Part shown: piece by piece, positions 1 to 11,685 of the stretch | How the letters are laid out: the number at the start of each line of letters is the position of its first letter | How positions within the stretch are numbered: position 1 is the stretch's first letter | From: Kitagawia praeruptora | Lineage: Eukaryota > Streptophyta > Magnoliopsida > Apiales > Apiaceae | Direction of reading: 5' to 3' | Assembly (NCBI GenBank): GCA_037693485.1 | Contig: CM075346.1 | Location: 99,926,501 to 99,990,500 of the forward strand | DNA length: 64,000 nt | Translations under genes and position numbers: made by a program | The notes under the pieces: model-generated | Told to the model about the DNA's origin: nothing | Seen by the model: only the letters and a program-made list of their open reading frames with translations | The model's database searches: none

Positions 1-1
1 G

Positions 2-241
2 CTTGCAGCAAGTCCTTGGAGTACAAGTCATAGTGTTATCTATACTGATTCTGCAGATTTGATTAAAGAAGTTCGGAAAGTTAAGTTCAATCTTAAACAT
101 CATTTTGAGGAAAAAATCAGAAAGTACCTTCTGTTTGAAAAGATAGAATTTAAAAAAGTAAACAGGCTATTGAACTGTGAAGCAGATAACCTTGCTAAAC
201 AGGGCATGACAAGAAGCAAGTTACTATCTGCCTGGTGCTAA
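2..241 (+). CDS. LINE ORF2 C-terminus, RNase H-like domain (RVT_3 type), partial
   Basis: An open frame enters from the window edge and ends with TAA at 239-241, about 79 codons. It shows the end of an RNase H fold: a TDS motif (the acidic strand motif of RVT_3 domains) and a final ADNLAKQG helix motif typical of the RNase H tail of plant L1-like ORF2 proteins. In the family this domain removes RNA from the RNA:DNA hybrid during target-primed reverse transcription. The visible frame has no internal stop. The catalytic N-terminal part, endonuclease and RT are outside the window. A free-standing plant RNase H-like gene is an alternative, but the adjoining poly(A) favours a LINE. Confidence 0.75.
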   Translation, partial: LAASPWSTSHSVIYTDSADLIKEVRKVKFNLKHHFEEKIRKYLLFEKIEFKKVNRLLNCEADNLAKQGMTRSKLLSAWC

Positions 242-767
242 GTTTTGATTGATTAGGTTTATGGGAAGGAGTCTTAGTTCAAGAAGATGCAATGCTGGTT
301 GAAATATTGGTTCAAGTAGAAGACTTCTAAGGGCTCCAAGGATTCTGGCGCTCGGTCATGGTTGCTTCTAATGTTATTGCTCAATTGGATAAGGTCACTA
401 TCTCATCATGATAGAGCTGTTTGAATTGGTCCTTGTCCCTATGTGGTCTGCACGATCATGTTATCAATGAAATATCAATTGCAGCAGATGATCATGTCAT
501 CAATGAAGGTGGCTTGCTATGTGCAGGTGGTGAGATATTCTTCAACCTGAGAACAATGCTGATAAAGTCTTTTTCAGGAAGATGTTGTGGTTCAGGTGGC
601 AGCAGTGATTGCAGATGCCTCGCGTTGATTCCCCAGTTCAAGCATTTTTCAGTTTTTCAGTATCTTGTCTAGTCTCCTGGGTTAGCCGTAGTACTTAGTT
701 TTGGTTTCGTATGGCTGTCAAAGACTGTGCGGTTTAACAACCAAACTGGTTCCCTGTTTGTTTCATT

Positions 768-802
768 AATAAAATTCTCTGCTTCTCAAAAAAAAAAAAA
801 AA
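768..802 (+). terminator. LINE poly(A) signal and poly(A) tail
   Basis: AATAAA at 768-773 is followed 14 nt later by 15 consecutive A (788-802). This marks the reverse-transcription priming end of the LINE copy. Confidence 0.8.
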
Positions 803-3800
803 CAAGTTACACTCAATAATAGTAATTTTTATTTTTCATATCAATTAACTAAACATAATAACTACTAATTTTTATTTTAACGGTTAACTAATAAACAATT
901 TATATAAAATAAAATTCTTACAAACTAAAAAATGAAATTATTATATCAATTTAAACATTATAGGAAATCTAAGCCGCTTATTCCCTATTCCCCATCAGAC
1001 GTAGTAGCCAACTTTGATAAACTAAGTGTATGCATCAATTCTCCTCATGGCTAAATCATATCAATTTCGGTTAAGGTACTACTTTATATTTTTTTTTTTA
1101 TTATATGACATTCTATACTTGGACAAATTATCTTTTTATTTCGATTGTATATATGTATTGTATGTTTCATGTTTTAATTGTCCAATAAATTCAACAGAAA
1201 AAATGTTTCTGACAAAAAAAATAGAAAATGATTTAGGTTATCGTCATCCCCAGTCCGGATTCTACCAGAGTTACTTCCCATTAGAATATTCAGTAGCAAA
1301 GTCCAATAATTTTGCGACTTACTAAATTGTAGGCATCAATCCTTATCACATTACACTGATTTGTTTATATTATTAGGTGTGCCTATAGATAAATGTTTTT
1401 TTACAGTGTTGGTTTGTCAATGTTATTCAATGATTACTTAACAATTTTATTATAAATACAATAATTATTTAATTTAAAAATTTATACATTAATACATGAA
1501 TCTATTATATTTATAATAGATATTTTGATATCCCAAACTCTAAATTCAAAATCATAAGGTACAAATTAAAATCATGAATTAAAAATTATTAAGAATATAA
1601 GACTATTTACCACACTATTCTAAGTACACATTCAAAATTTAAGTTAAGTAAAGTATTAAATCATTAAGTCATAAAAAAAAGCTAAGATCAACCAATTAAA
1701 AAATTAGAATGAATTTTAAACCAATCATCTTTTAACATTTTAATTACGAAATTTTTTAACTATGCAATAATTATTGGAAAAACAAATTGACCTGACAATA
1801 TATTGGAATTATTAAAAATATTAAATATACTCTTAAATAGAACAAATACAATATTTGGTGTATAAATTATCAATCAAAAAATAAAAAATATTGCAGAGCA
1901 ATGAAAATAATGTTAGTGAATATTTCCGTAATAAATTGGTCAATTTAGCACAAATTTTCTTATAAATCACTAATTATTTATTGATAATTAATTCATCAAT
2001 AAAAAGACATATCTCATTCACAAAAATAATAAAACCTGCAAAAAGCATCAATAAAAGGACATACAACATCTACAAAAACAATTAAAATTGAACAAACACA
2101 TAGTAAATTAGATCACTAATTTTCTTTATTCAATCATTGAACAGATCTTCAATTATGGTACATCTCTAGCTCATATTACTAAATTATACAGTCTTTTCGG
2201 TGAGATAATCTAACAATTTGTTATAAACGTGAGGAATATTTATATCTGATTTGTCATAATGTATTCAAACAACTGACCAGAACTTTGATTCTATACTATC
2301 CAAATCAATGAACTAATATAACAAAATCTAATAAATAGGTAGATAAAATCCACAAACAGGATATTAGGCTCTTAATAAAGAGAGATATTTATTGAAAGCC
2401 AAAGTAAAATCAAGGAAAATAAAATAAGGTTTATCATTTACAAGGAGATAGTACAAAATTTAATATTTTTGTAGATAAAATTCACCAACGGGCAACGGGG
2501 TACTAGACTCTCAATGATATATTTATTGAAAAATAAAGAAAAAAATTCTGAAAGAAACTTAAAAAACTGATTTCAGTTCCTAAATTTTAGTTTAGCATTT
2601 TTTTGGAAAAGGTGGAGAGAAACAGAGACAGAGAGAGAGAGCCGCGACGGTTTTTGTTATAAAAATTATTAATAGTTATAAATAAAAAGGTTGATACACT
2701 TAAAATTATATATTGTTTTTAATAAAAGGGTGCCTTTTTGAATTTTGTACTCTTGAATTAAAATAATAGTATCAATTCCCATACCTTAACCTAAGAGCAT
2801 ATATTGAATTTGCTTGGTTGGTTGATTATATTTTTTTTATGTCAACAAAGGATAAAATATGGCTAAGAAAACTAAATAACTTGGTAGAAAGATTCTACAC
2901 AAAGAGAGATATTTGTTAACGAGAAATAAGAAAAAATAAAAAGGAGAGTTTCATTTTGTTTGAGAGACTTTACACCATGCATGCTAATTAGTTTTGTTTT
3001 GTAACATCTCGATGTTGTTCTAAGACATATAATTATATATTTACATTACTTGGATACATAGTAATATTTCATGTAATTGTTATATTTTTTCTATTCGAGT
3101 ATTTCATTTCATTTCGTGTACACGAAAAAATTTGTGTAATTTAGTGCTATTTTGTGTTCTAATTTCGGGTAAATGATTTAATATCATGTCATTTTCGTTC
3201 AAGACCCTAAAGTACATGGCATGAATGTACAAAACGATTTGTCAGGTCTACGTAAGCTATTGCTATTTCTTCTTATATATGGCGGAAAAATATACTCACT
3301 GTTAAAGAAAATGAGTTTCATGTTATTTAACCCAAAATCTGAATTACAAGGACACATATATAACAATGTGATTATGTGTTTATATATTACACACTTGATT
3401 TCAATTTTATGGACAATAGATTATGTGATGTTGCTGTATATGTGAATGTAAGTATGCATCTATATAAGCAGGAAGAGCAGGGAGGTGGTTCACATAATAG
3501 TGATCTATCACGAAATCACTAAAATTAACATTACAAATTATATATAAACCTATATAATTGTATATCATTACACTACCATTAACACCATTCCTACATGGCA
3601 TTACCGTTGTCTCTCCTCCACATCCACTACACTACAACCACCATCAAATACCACAACTAACCACAATCATCGTCACCACCTGATCAACCAAAATCATAAC
3701 CATCGTAACTAATCTTTGTTATCACCAACTCATTCACATACCAAATCATCGTCAAACTATATTATCGTAACTAATATTTATTATCTTTGTTAAATCATCA

Positions 3801-3938
3801 AATCTTTGTTATTACCAACTCTTGCTATGCCCCCCCCTCAAAATGAAAATTGTCGTCATTTGAGAAAATTTTGGAGTTTGTATTGGAAGCAATTATATTT
3901 TTTTGAATCTTTTTTTAATTTGTTGTATTTTTGTTTAG
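803..3938. other. AT-rich intergenic DNA, no gene seen
   Basis: No coding frame with recognisable protein character was found on either strand. There are short open frames, poly-A/T runs, a GA-rich run near 2620-2640 and a loose ACC/CAT-rich stretch at about 3600-3830. Nothing further can be supported. Confidence 0.6.
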
Positions 3939-4926
3939 GACCTTGGAGTCATTGGAAAGGAATCCAACAGACAACCAAGAAGCTCTAGTGTATTTATATG
4001 ATTTGTTAGAAGGCATTGATTATGTTCACAAATATGGATACATTCACCGAGATTTGGCAAAAATGAATGTTTTCATTGAAAAGGATACCAATATTAAGAT
4101 AGGTGACTTCGGTTTAGGTAATTTTCTTATTCGATTTATACATTTCTATCTGATTTTTTTTGACATAACATGATTTTCACTACCTCCTCAATATCACCTG
4201 TCTTAATATGCAACACAATAACATACCTAAGATTAGAATTTCAATTAGTTCTTACACTTGCAAGATACAAGTTATATATATAGAAGTACTATTATTTCAT
4301 TTAAACAACAATAACAAATACTCCACTTTGACAAGATTAGGGGTAGAAATAGGAGTAATAAATTTTGTTACTAATGCTTGTAATTGAGTATTAATTTAAA
4401 TGTTATTTCTAGCAGCTAAAAGGTTGTCGGAGGATGATATGTCGTGCTCGCATTCTCCGCATTCTACAACTTATGGAATCGATGTTCATCGTGCTCTCGA
4501 GCTTTTAAAAGGTAAGCCTTACTCTCGAAAGTCTGATTTGCATGGTCTTGGGATCATCTTCTTAAAAATGCTCATATCCCCTATGAACAATGTATATGAG
4601 AGGATCAACACTATAATGGATATAAAGAAGAAGAGCTTATATCCTAATGGGTGGGAGAACAAGTTTGAGATTACTATTTTGAGAAAGCTTTTAGCAAATT
4701 CACCTGATGACCGACCAGATGCGAGACAACTTATCAGATTGATATCATCCAAGGTAAATTATGTGCATGTTTTTTTAATTATGATGTTTTCATATATTTT
4801 ATGTCAGATCTAAATATTGATGCTTTCAAATACAAAACATATTAAAATATGGTATTTTTTTATTTTTGTTACTTCTTCTAAAAACTCTAATACATATCTT
4901 AAATTTTATGAATTTAGGTAGATTAA
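3939..4926 (+). pseudogene. GCN2-like (eIF2-alpha kinase type) protein kinase, C-terminal exons only
   Basis: Three exon-like blocks, 3939-4117, 4413-4753 and 4918-4926, are bounded by AG/GT sites and join in phase. Block 1 begins RTLE, matching the PRTL motif that follows the kinase hinge in GCN2, then has the catalytic loop HRDLAKMN and the magnesium-binding DFG. The junction completes DFGLA. Block 2 carries the C-lobe (SDLHGLGIIF, YERI, a W-containing linker, and SPDDRPDA before the final helix). Block 3 adds two residues and TAA. The activation segment end reads ALE where APE is expected, and the first catalytic-loop positions are unusual (LAKMN for LKPxN). The N-lobe with the ATP lysine is absent upstream, so this is a truncated relic, although its splice sites survive. 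In the family GCN2 phosphorylates eIF2-alpha on uncharged-tRNA stress. An IRE1- or WEE1-like kinase is a less likely reading. Confidence 0.7.
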
Positions 4927-7228
4927 GGAAATGAAACGAGAAGCCAGGGGAGGATGACTATGTCTAGTACTTCGGATCTTCTATAACAATTACTTGTACA
5001 GTACATATAAGTACATACATACATATTGTGCTTTCAACACTATAGGTGTTACCAACAATTTGTTTTTTGAAGCTTACACATTTAACAAATTTGGTCATTG
5101 AATTTGCACTTCAGATGCTACACGTCATGTTTGAATGTGGTCTGCTGCTATAGTGGCAAATTTTAGAGGAATAGATAACATACATGTGGCAGCAACGGTT
5201 TGATCAATACAACAAATGTCCATCCACATTACCGGTAGTGGTGAACATGGCTCACATCAACATGCGCCACCCCCGTATTTCTTAAAGTTGGCCTAGACCA
5301 AAATTTTGGAGATAGTCCATTTATATTTTTGTCCATTTCATGTAAATGTCACATTTTTCTGGATCATCACTACATGTGTCGGTAATCGTGACTTCTCCTC
5401 TGCTAGAACACAGTATCCTGCACGCTTGAACAAATTAATCAAACTGAGAAACAAAGGCCGAGGATAGGCATTAAGTAAATAGCAGAAAACAAATATTTTT
5501 TTTTATTCGAGGAAGCAAACTTATTTGACATACGCAACCATTTCAATATCTAACTAAACACATGTAGATCATAATTCATTAGTCATATTAATTTTAACTA
5601 ATACGATGACATGATAATGATAGTTATGTTATGATAGAGAACATAACTTTGTACTGCTTTAATGTCATTTCAAAACCAAATAACACAGGAAAAAACAATA
5701 CTCTTCTTCCATATGAATATATCTAATAGGAGACATTTATTTGCAAAATAACACTAGAAGTTTTTTTTTTTTGCCAATAAAGGTAGCTTGTCGAAGTATG
5801 ACATGGTCTAGCATGGCTTTGTTCGGATTATATGCCATGGTTCAGCTTGTATGACTTTTCCAGACAATATAAAGGATTTCATACATTGATAAAAAAGTAC
5901 AAAATGCAGGTACAAGCAATTAGAAGACAATTTTGTTAATGTAAATCAACTTCACAAATATTTTGCAATGATAAAAAAAGAGTTTCAACAAGTTTAGTCA
6001 TACACTCAATGCAATTAGAAGGAACATGCAATTTTAACTTGAAAAAACCATACACCATATTACAAGAACCAAAAATCGGTAACAAAAGAGCTAAATTCCT
6101 TGCATCTACGAATTGCATATGATAAAACTTATTTGGAAGGAGAATAAATAAATTTTATTAATAGATATAGATTATAGTCTACCCTGCTCCTTTCAATATA
6201 AAAAGGAATATTTTAACATAAATATACATACATGCAAAAGGTTTCTACTTGGTTAAATGGTAATTTAATATGGTGCAAGGGCCAAGTCCTTCCTTACAAA
6301 TATCAAATAAGTATTAGCGATAATGTAGTTAATTTTGTTAGTTGTCGTATTAGTTGTAATCAATCGATATTAATTTAATCATTATTAAAATATGCAAACT
6401 CAATTGATATAATAAAATAAAGACTAATAAGATAGTCAATTGGGCGATCACAATTGACCATAAACCTCTAGCTCATTACCATTTACGTGGCTACGTACAC
6501 ATGTCAAGGAAATTGACACACATGATAAATACATGTCAGCAATTGGGTCAAAACATGATAATTGGATCCATTCACACGAAAAAAGTCTATTGTTAATCTC
6601 CAATTATGGCTAAATGAACAAATTTGACTTTTTTCAAATCAAATTTTAAGAATATCGATCACATTTAATCTTATACCAATCGATTTAACGATTGATCTAG
6701 ACCTAATTTATTATAGTGTATATTTCATATTAGTCTCGGTAATCATGTCATCTTTTTCTACTAGATCAGATGATTTCACAAAACGTAAAAATAAAATAAA
6801 ATATATTATATTATATTATTTTTTTAGTACAAGATTTGTGATCAGGCGGGACAAATCGCATATGTTTCCGACCATATGTAATCAACATTACATGGTGCTA
6901 CTCTACAAAGGTTAAATTAACTCCACTGATAACTCTGCACCATCATTATAGTGAACCAACAACTCCATTAACCGATCTAGCATGCATATATCTTGCAAAT
7001 ACCTATATTGGTTCAGGCACTACCACCCTCAAAGGGGTAAGTCCCTCTCCCAATATTTTAAGTGTTGGAGTGGAATTGAATCCTTGACCTTATGTGACAC
7101 AAGATAAGATCATGCCACATGAACTTGAGCTTGTTGGCATAATTTTATTAGGTTATCTATACTTCCATTCTTTTTACATATTAATCGTTTAAGCATGATG
7201 CACACATATTAAGGAGACTTTCCAAGTA
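4927..7228. other. Intergenic DNA, no gene seen
   Basis: AT-rich sequence without recognisable coding or RNA genes. The stretch 4980-5300 directly follows the kinase relic and may be its old 3' UTR. About 7000-7140 is less AT-rich and looks like an old repeat I cannot name. Confidence 0.5.
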
Positions 7229-7260
7229 CTCCCTCTGTCCCAATATAATGGTCTTTTTTC
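7229..7260 (+). repeat. Stowaway-like terminal inverted repeat, left
   Basis: CTCCCTCTGTCCCA follows a TA dinucleotide (7227-7228), the hallmark of Tc1/mariner-type Stowaway MITEs in plants. Its inverted partner is at 19642-19673. Confidence 0.65.
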
Positions 7261-7429
7261 TATTTTGCACGCCTATTAAGAAATCTCATTAATACATCAC
7301 TTTTGTAATTAATAAAAATCGATTTTCCAGCCTTGTCCTTAAACCTTTGACCTGCACTGTTGTTTTATTTCTATGCGTAAATACGTTAGCTGTTGTTTAT
7401 GATTCAAATGTATTTGTATCTTAGTCTTT

Positions 7430-7434
7430 CTTTT
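7430..7434. repeat. Target site duplication of element A, left copy (CTTTT)
   Basis: CTTTT directly precedes the 5' LTR and is repeated at 18631-18635 directly after the 3' LTR. It is the 5-bp duplication made by copia integrase. Confidence 0.85.
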
Positions 7435-8916
7435 TGTTAGTCACAGAGGCATGCCTGTATACATCAAAATAACAAGCCTAATTGTTTGTAATGCTTTGCA
7501 TTACTTACATGACCTCTTAACTGAGGGAACCTCTAGTTGTAGAGTTTCTACTTGTTTAGTACTTGTAATAGGCATCAATTCCTATCTATGTAACTGTACT
7601 TAAAAGTCAGAGAATAATGCTTGAAAGAAGTTCCAAGGTTCATGCCTCAAACTTGAAGAACAAGAATATCAAATAATCACAGATGGGATTTGAAAAAATG
7701 AAGAACTTGCCTAAGTACCAATTCGAGAAATATGTTTGTTATATTCGAGAAGTCTAGCCTTCGAGAAGTCAGGGATTCGATATCTCAAAAGACACTATTC
7801 GATATATCTGAAAACACTGTTCGATATCTCAGAGATTCGATATGTCTACTACTCTATTCGAGAACTCAGAAAGTCAACAAGTCAAAGCATCATTCGAGTT
7901 CTCTAGGAGTTAACAAGTCAAGGCCCATTCGATATCTCAAGGACTCAGAAAGCTATTCGACATCTCAGGGATTCGACAAGTCAAGTGTTCTATTCGACAA
8001 CTCAAGGATCCCTGGAGAAAAGAGTTATTCGAGAAGTGATTCGATATGTCAATTATACAGTATTCGAGAACTCAGAGTTATCTAATCCTAGTTCTCGAAT
8101 TAATCACTTAGCCACTTCTCGAATACATTCTTGGAGACAAACTATTGGAAAAATTGTACAAGTCAGAAACCTGGAACAAGCCAAAGCACTTTATGGATCA
8201 CAATCTATAACGTGCTCTGGAAAGCCTACAAAGAAGCTTGGAGAGATTGACCTGTAATCCTCTTGATAGTTGATATTAAGACACCATTCTTCATTCCATA
8301 TCATAATCAACTCCAAAATGACGGAAAATTCTCCCTAAATGACATTTCTTCAAACCTGCACATTTGAACAAAACACATCAAAACTACCACAAACTTGAGT
8401 CCAAGTACACCAATTTAAGCTGATATGAAGTGGTCCAAGTGGATATAAATCCACTTATCAGAGATGTACAATAGACAAAGAGCTAAAGAAGTGGATCTGA
8501 ACAGAACTTTACAAAGTCAAATCTGTAGCCGTTTGGATGCTTACTCAAAAAGGATAGACACACTGGAAAGTAAACTTGTTTAGCTACCTTATTTGTAGTA
8601 AGTAGGTTGTATTCATGCTCTATAAGAATACAACCTCACTTCTTTAGAGATTAAGTTTTTCACATACATTGTAAGAGCACATCTCTCTGAGAAAAATGAA
8701 GCTGAGAATACTATCATTTGTATTCACAGGTTGTAGCAAATCTTTATCTAATAAAATATTAGATTAAGTGATATCGTGTTTTGTGTTGTTCATAATCCGC
8801 ACCTACACATCTGCACACACAAACACATATTGTGCTACACAGATTCAAGAACAAGAAAAGTTCAAGAATCCATTCACTCCCCCTCTGTATTCTTTAGTCG
8901 TATTTAATACTCAACA
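7435..8916 (+). repeat. Element A 5' LTR (1482 bp)
   Basis: Begins TGTTAGTCACAG and ends ACTCAACA just before the primer binding site. It matches 17367-18630 throughout, apart from small changes and a 218-bp segment (8248-8465) absent from the 3' copy. U3 holds a dense cluster of TTCGAGAA and TTCGATATCTCA words. Confidence 0.92.
7722..8123. repeat. TTCGAGAA/TTCTCGAA word cluster in element A LTR
   Basis: Eight exact copies lie at 7722, 7744, 7760, 7857, 8028, 8063 (TTCGAGAA) and 8092, 8116 (TTCTCGAA, its reverse complement). They are mixed with TTCGATATCTCA and TTCGACAAGTCA variants, in about 400 bp. The 3' LTR repeats the cluster at about 17650-18070. Confidence 0.9.
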
Positions 8917-8918
8917 AG

Positions 8919-8930
8919 TGGTATCAGAGC
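8919..8930 (+). promoter_or_regulatory. Element A primer binding site (initiator Met-tRNA)
   Basis: TGGTATCAGAGC lies two bases after the 5' LTR and is complementary to the 3' end of plant initiator Met-tRNA, the usual copia minus-strand primer. Confidence 0.92.
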
Positions 8931-8958
8931 AGGTTGTTGATCAAAAGAGAAAACGATC

Positions 8959-9325
8959 ATGAGTTCGAATACACCAAAGACAACAGGAACGGTGAAGGTC
9001 CCTAAGTTTGACAAAGAGAATTTCAATCTCTGGAAGATAAAAATGATGTTGTTCATCAAAGCTTCACATCCTCTATATCCTGAGATTCTCAAGAATGGTC
9101 CCTTTGTTCCACAACAAGAAATACCTGAAAAGACTGTTAGAACCACAACCTATCCAAGATCTTATGTGGCCAAGGAACCATCCAAATGGACAGAATCAGA
9201 AAATGAGATGGTTGCTCTTGATAGTCACCTCATGCTGTTAATCATAGACTCAATGGATATTCAATGTTTGCAAACATAGCATCTTGCACTTCTGCTAAAG
9301 AAATGTGGGATCATATTAAAGAAAG
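8959..9325 (+). pseudogene. Element A gag, N-terminal fragment
   Basis: ATG at 8959 opens a frame whose first part has the copia gag N-terminus (KFDKENFNLWKIKM, the 'F-x-x-W' substrate-like motif found in UBN2-type gag). A frameshift before 9277 closes the frame early. The following bases still encode AKEMWDHIKE in another frame, a motif conserved in copia gag. At about 9325 the sequence jumps straight into integrase, so the rest of gag with its zinc knuckles and the protease are deleted. In an intact element gag forms the particle and packages RNA. This copy cannot. Confidence 0.8.
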
Positions 9326-11685
9326 TTGACAAAGAAGCAAAGGCAAACAATGCAAGTGTGATTGCATTGAGAAGTGATAATGGAACAGAGTTCAGAAATG
9401 CCATGCTTGAAGCATTCTGCAAAGAGAATGGTATTTCTCAATAATTTGGGCTGAGGCTGTGAGCACCGCATGCTATATCCATAACAGAACCCTCATCAAC
9501 AAAAATACTGGAAAGACACCTTACAATTTGATGACTGTAAAGAAGCCTACTCTAAAGTGTGTTCATACTTTTGGAAGCAAATGCTTTGTACTGAAGGATA
9601 ATTCAGAATATGTTGGAAAATTTGATGCAAAGGCATTTGAAGGAATTTTTCTTGGTTACTCTATGGAAAGAATTGCATACAAAGTTTATGTCATCAGTCA
9701 AAAGAAAATTATGGAAAGCACAGATGTAACATTTGATGACAGCAAACTACCTGGATTAGAAGAAGCCAATGAGGAAGATAAAGATCCATTAAAGTTTGAA
9801 AATCCAGATGATTCTGATGAAGAGATTGAAACTGAAGTTGAAACTGTAGTTCAACAAACTCAAGTGAATGATAATACAAGAGAAGAATTTGTGCCAATCA
9901 ACAGTGGAAAGACAAGCATCCAAGACACACCTGTGAATAGTAGCAACTTCACAGGGGGAGGAAATGAGAATGATCATGACTTGGATGATGAAGTAACATC
10001 AAGGTTGAGAAATCAGACCGAACATTCAAGGAAATAGGATAGATCACACACTGCAGATCAAATTATTGGAGATCCAAATGCAGGAGTGAGGACTAGGAGG
10101 GCAACTCAAAATGAGTGTCTCTATGGTTGTTTTCTATCTCAGATTGAGCCTAAGAAACTTGATGATGCACTGTTGGATCCAGATTGGATTATTGCTATGC
10201 AAGAGTAGCTGAATCAATTTGAAAGAAACAAAGTATGGGAACTTGTACCTGCACCAAAGAACAGAACCATTATTGGAACAAAATGGGTTCTGAAGAATAA
10301 AATGGATGAAGATGGTGTAATAGTAAGAAACAAAGAAAGGCTGGTTGCAAAAGGATACTCTCAACAGGAAGGCATTGATTGTGATGAGACTTTTGCCCCT
10401 GTTGCTATATTGGAAGTCATCAGAATATTTTTGGTATTTGCTGCTCATTCAAATTTTAAAGTCTATCAAATGGATATCAAGAGTGCATTTCTGAATGGAG
10501 AGTTGGAAGAAGAAGTATATGTGCAACAACCACCTGGCTTTGAGGATCCACATTTCCCAGAATTTGTCTACAGATTGCTTAAGGCATTATATGGACTTAA
10601 GCAGGCTCCAAGGGCATGGTATGATACTTTATCACAATTTTTCCTTGAAAATCAATTCACTAGAGGCACATTGGACAAGACACTGTTTTACAAGAAGCAT
10701 GGTGATGATATTATCCTAGTTCAGATCTATGTGGATGATATCATATTTGGCTCTACAAATGAGAAGCTGTGTGAAAAATTCTCTAAACTCGTGCAGAGTA
10801 GATATGAGATGAGTATGATGGGAGAGTTGACATTCTTTCTTGGGTTGCAAGTCAGTTAGAGGAAGGATGGTATCTTTATCAGTCAAACCAAGTACATCAA
10901 GGATCTATTGAAGAAGTTTGACTTAGAAGACTGCTCACCTGCAAAGACACCCATGGCCACTGCCACTAAATTGGATGAAGATGATAAAGGCAAGAAAGTA
11001 GATATCTCAATCTACAGAGGCATGGTTGGTTCTCTACTCTATCTCACTGCAAGTAGGCTAGATATCATGTTTGCTACATGCTTATGTGCAAGGTTTCAAT
11101 CAAATCCAAAAGAGTCACATTTGATTGCTATAAAGAGGATCTTTAGATACCTGAAGGGCACTCCAAACTTGGGTCTATGGTATCCTAAGGACACAGGGTT
11201 CAATCTGGTTGGTTATTCTGATGCTGATTATGCTGGATGCAGAGTGGATAGGAAAAGCACCTCAGGTAGCTGCCAGTTTCTTGGACAAAGGTTAGTCTTT
11301 TGGTATAGCAAGAAACAACAATTTGTGTCAACTTCCACAGCTGAGGCTGAATACATAGCTGCTGGAAGTTGCTGTGCTCAAGTGCTTTGGATTAGAAATC
11401 AACTTAGAGACTATGGACTTGTGTTGGAAAGAATTCCAATCATGTGTGACAACACAAGTGCAATCTCTATAGTTGTCAATCCAGTCAATCATTCTAGAAC
11501 AAAGCACATTGACATCAGATATCATTTTATTAGAGAACATGCAACTAATGGAACCATTGAGTTGCATTATGTCTCTACAGATAAACAACAAGCTGACATA
11601 TTCACTAAGGCATGCATTAGATGAAGTCACATTCACAAGGTTGGTTAGTGAGATTGGAATGCTGAATTCTTCAGATTCTGGCTAA
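9326..11685 (+). pseudogene. Element A pol: integrase C-part, reverse transcriptase, RNase H (broken)
   Basis: Starts inside integrase (RSDNGTEF, second catalytic Asp), then a second deletion at about 9440 removes the segment with the catalytic Glu and joins to FGLRL/WAEAV. The integrase C-terminus and acidic linker follow. RT shows KSAFLNG, ALYGLKQAPRAWY and YVDD at 10728-10739. RNase H shows GYSDADYAG, STAEAEYIAAGS and DNTSAI. In-frame stops are TAG 10035, TAG 10206 and TAG 10857. A GCAT tandem duplication near 11612 shifts the final codons, and the true end is TAA at 11683-11685. The product would have been the copia polyprotein. It is not translatable here. Confidence 0.9.

Larger units (their letters stand above)
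1..802 (+). mobile_element. L1-type LINE, 3' end (truncated by window edge)
   Basis: The segment holds the RNase H-like tail of a LINE ORF2, about 540 bp of 3' UTR, an AATAAA signal and a 15-nt poly(A) run. Together these are the classic 3' end of a plant non-LTR retrotransposon. The start of the element lies outside the window, so the target site duplication cannot be tested. Confidence 0.8.

Noticed and set aside
1026..1325. 99-codon open frame
   Set aside because: AT-driven, hydrophobic-random composition, with no homology I recognise.
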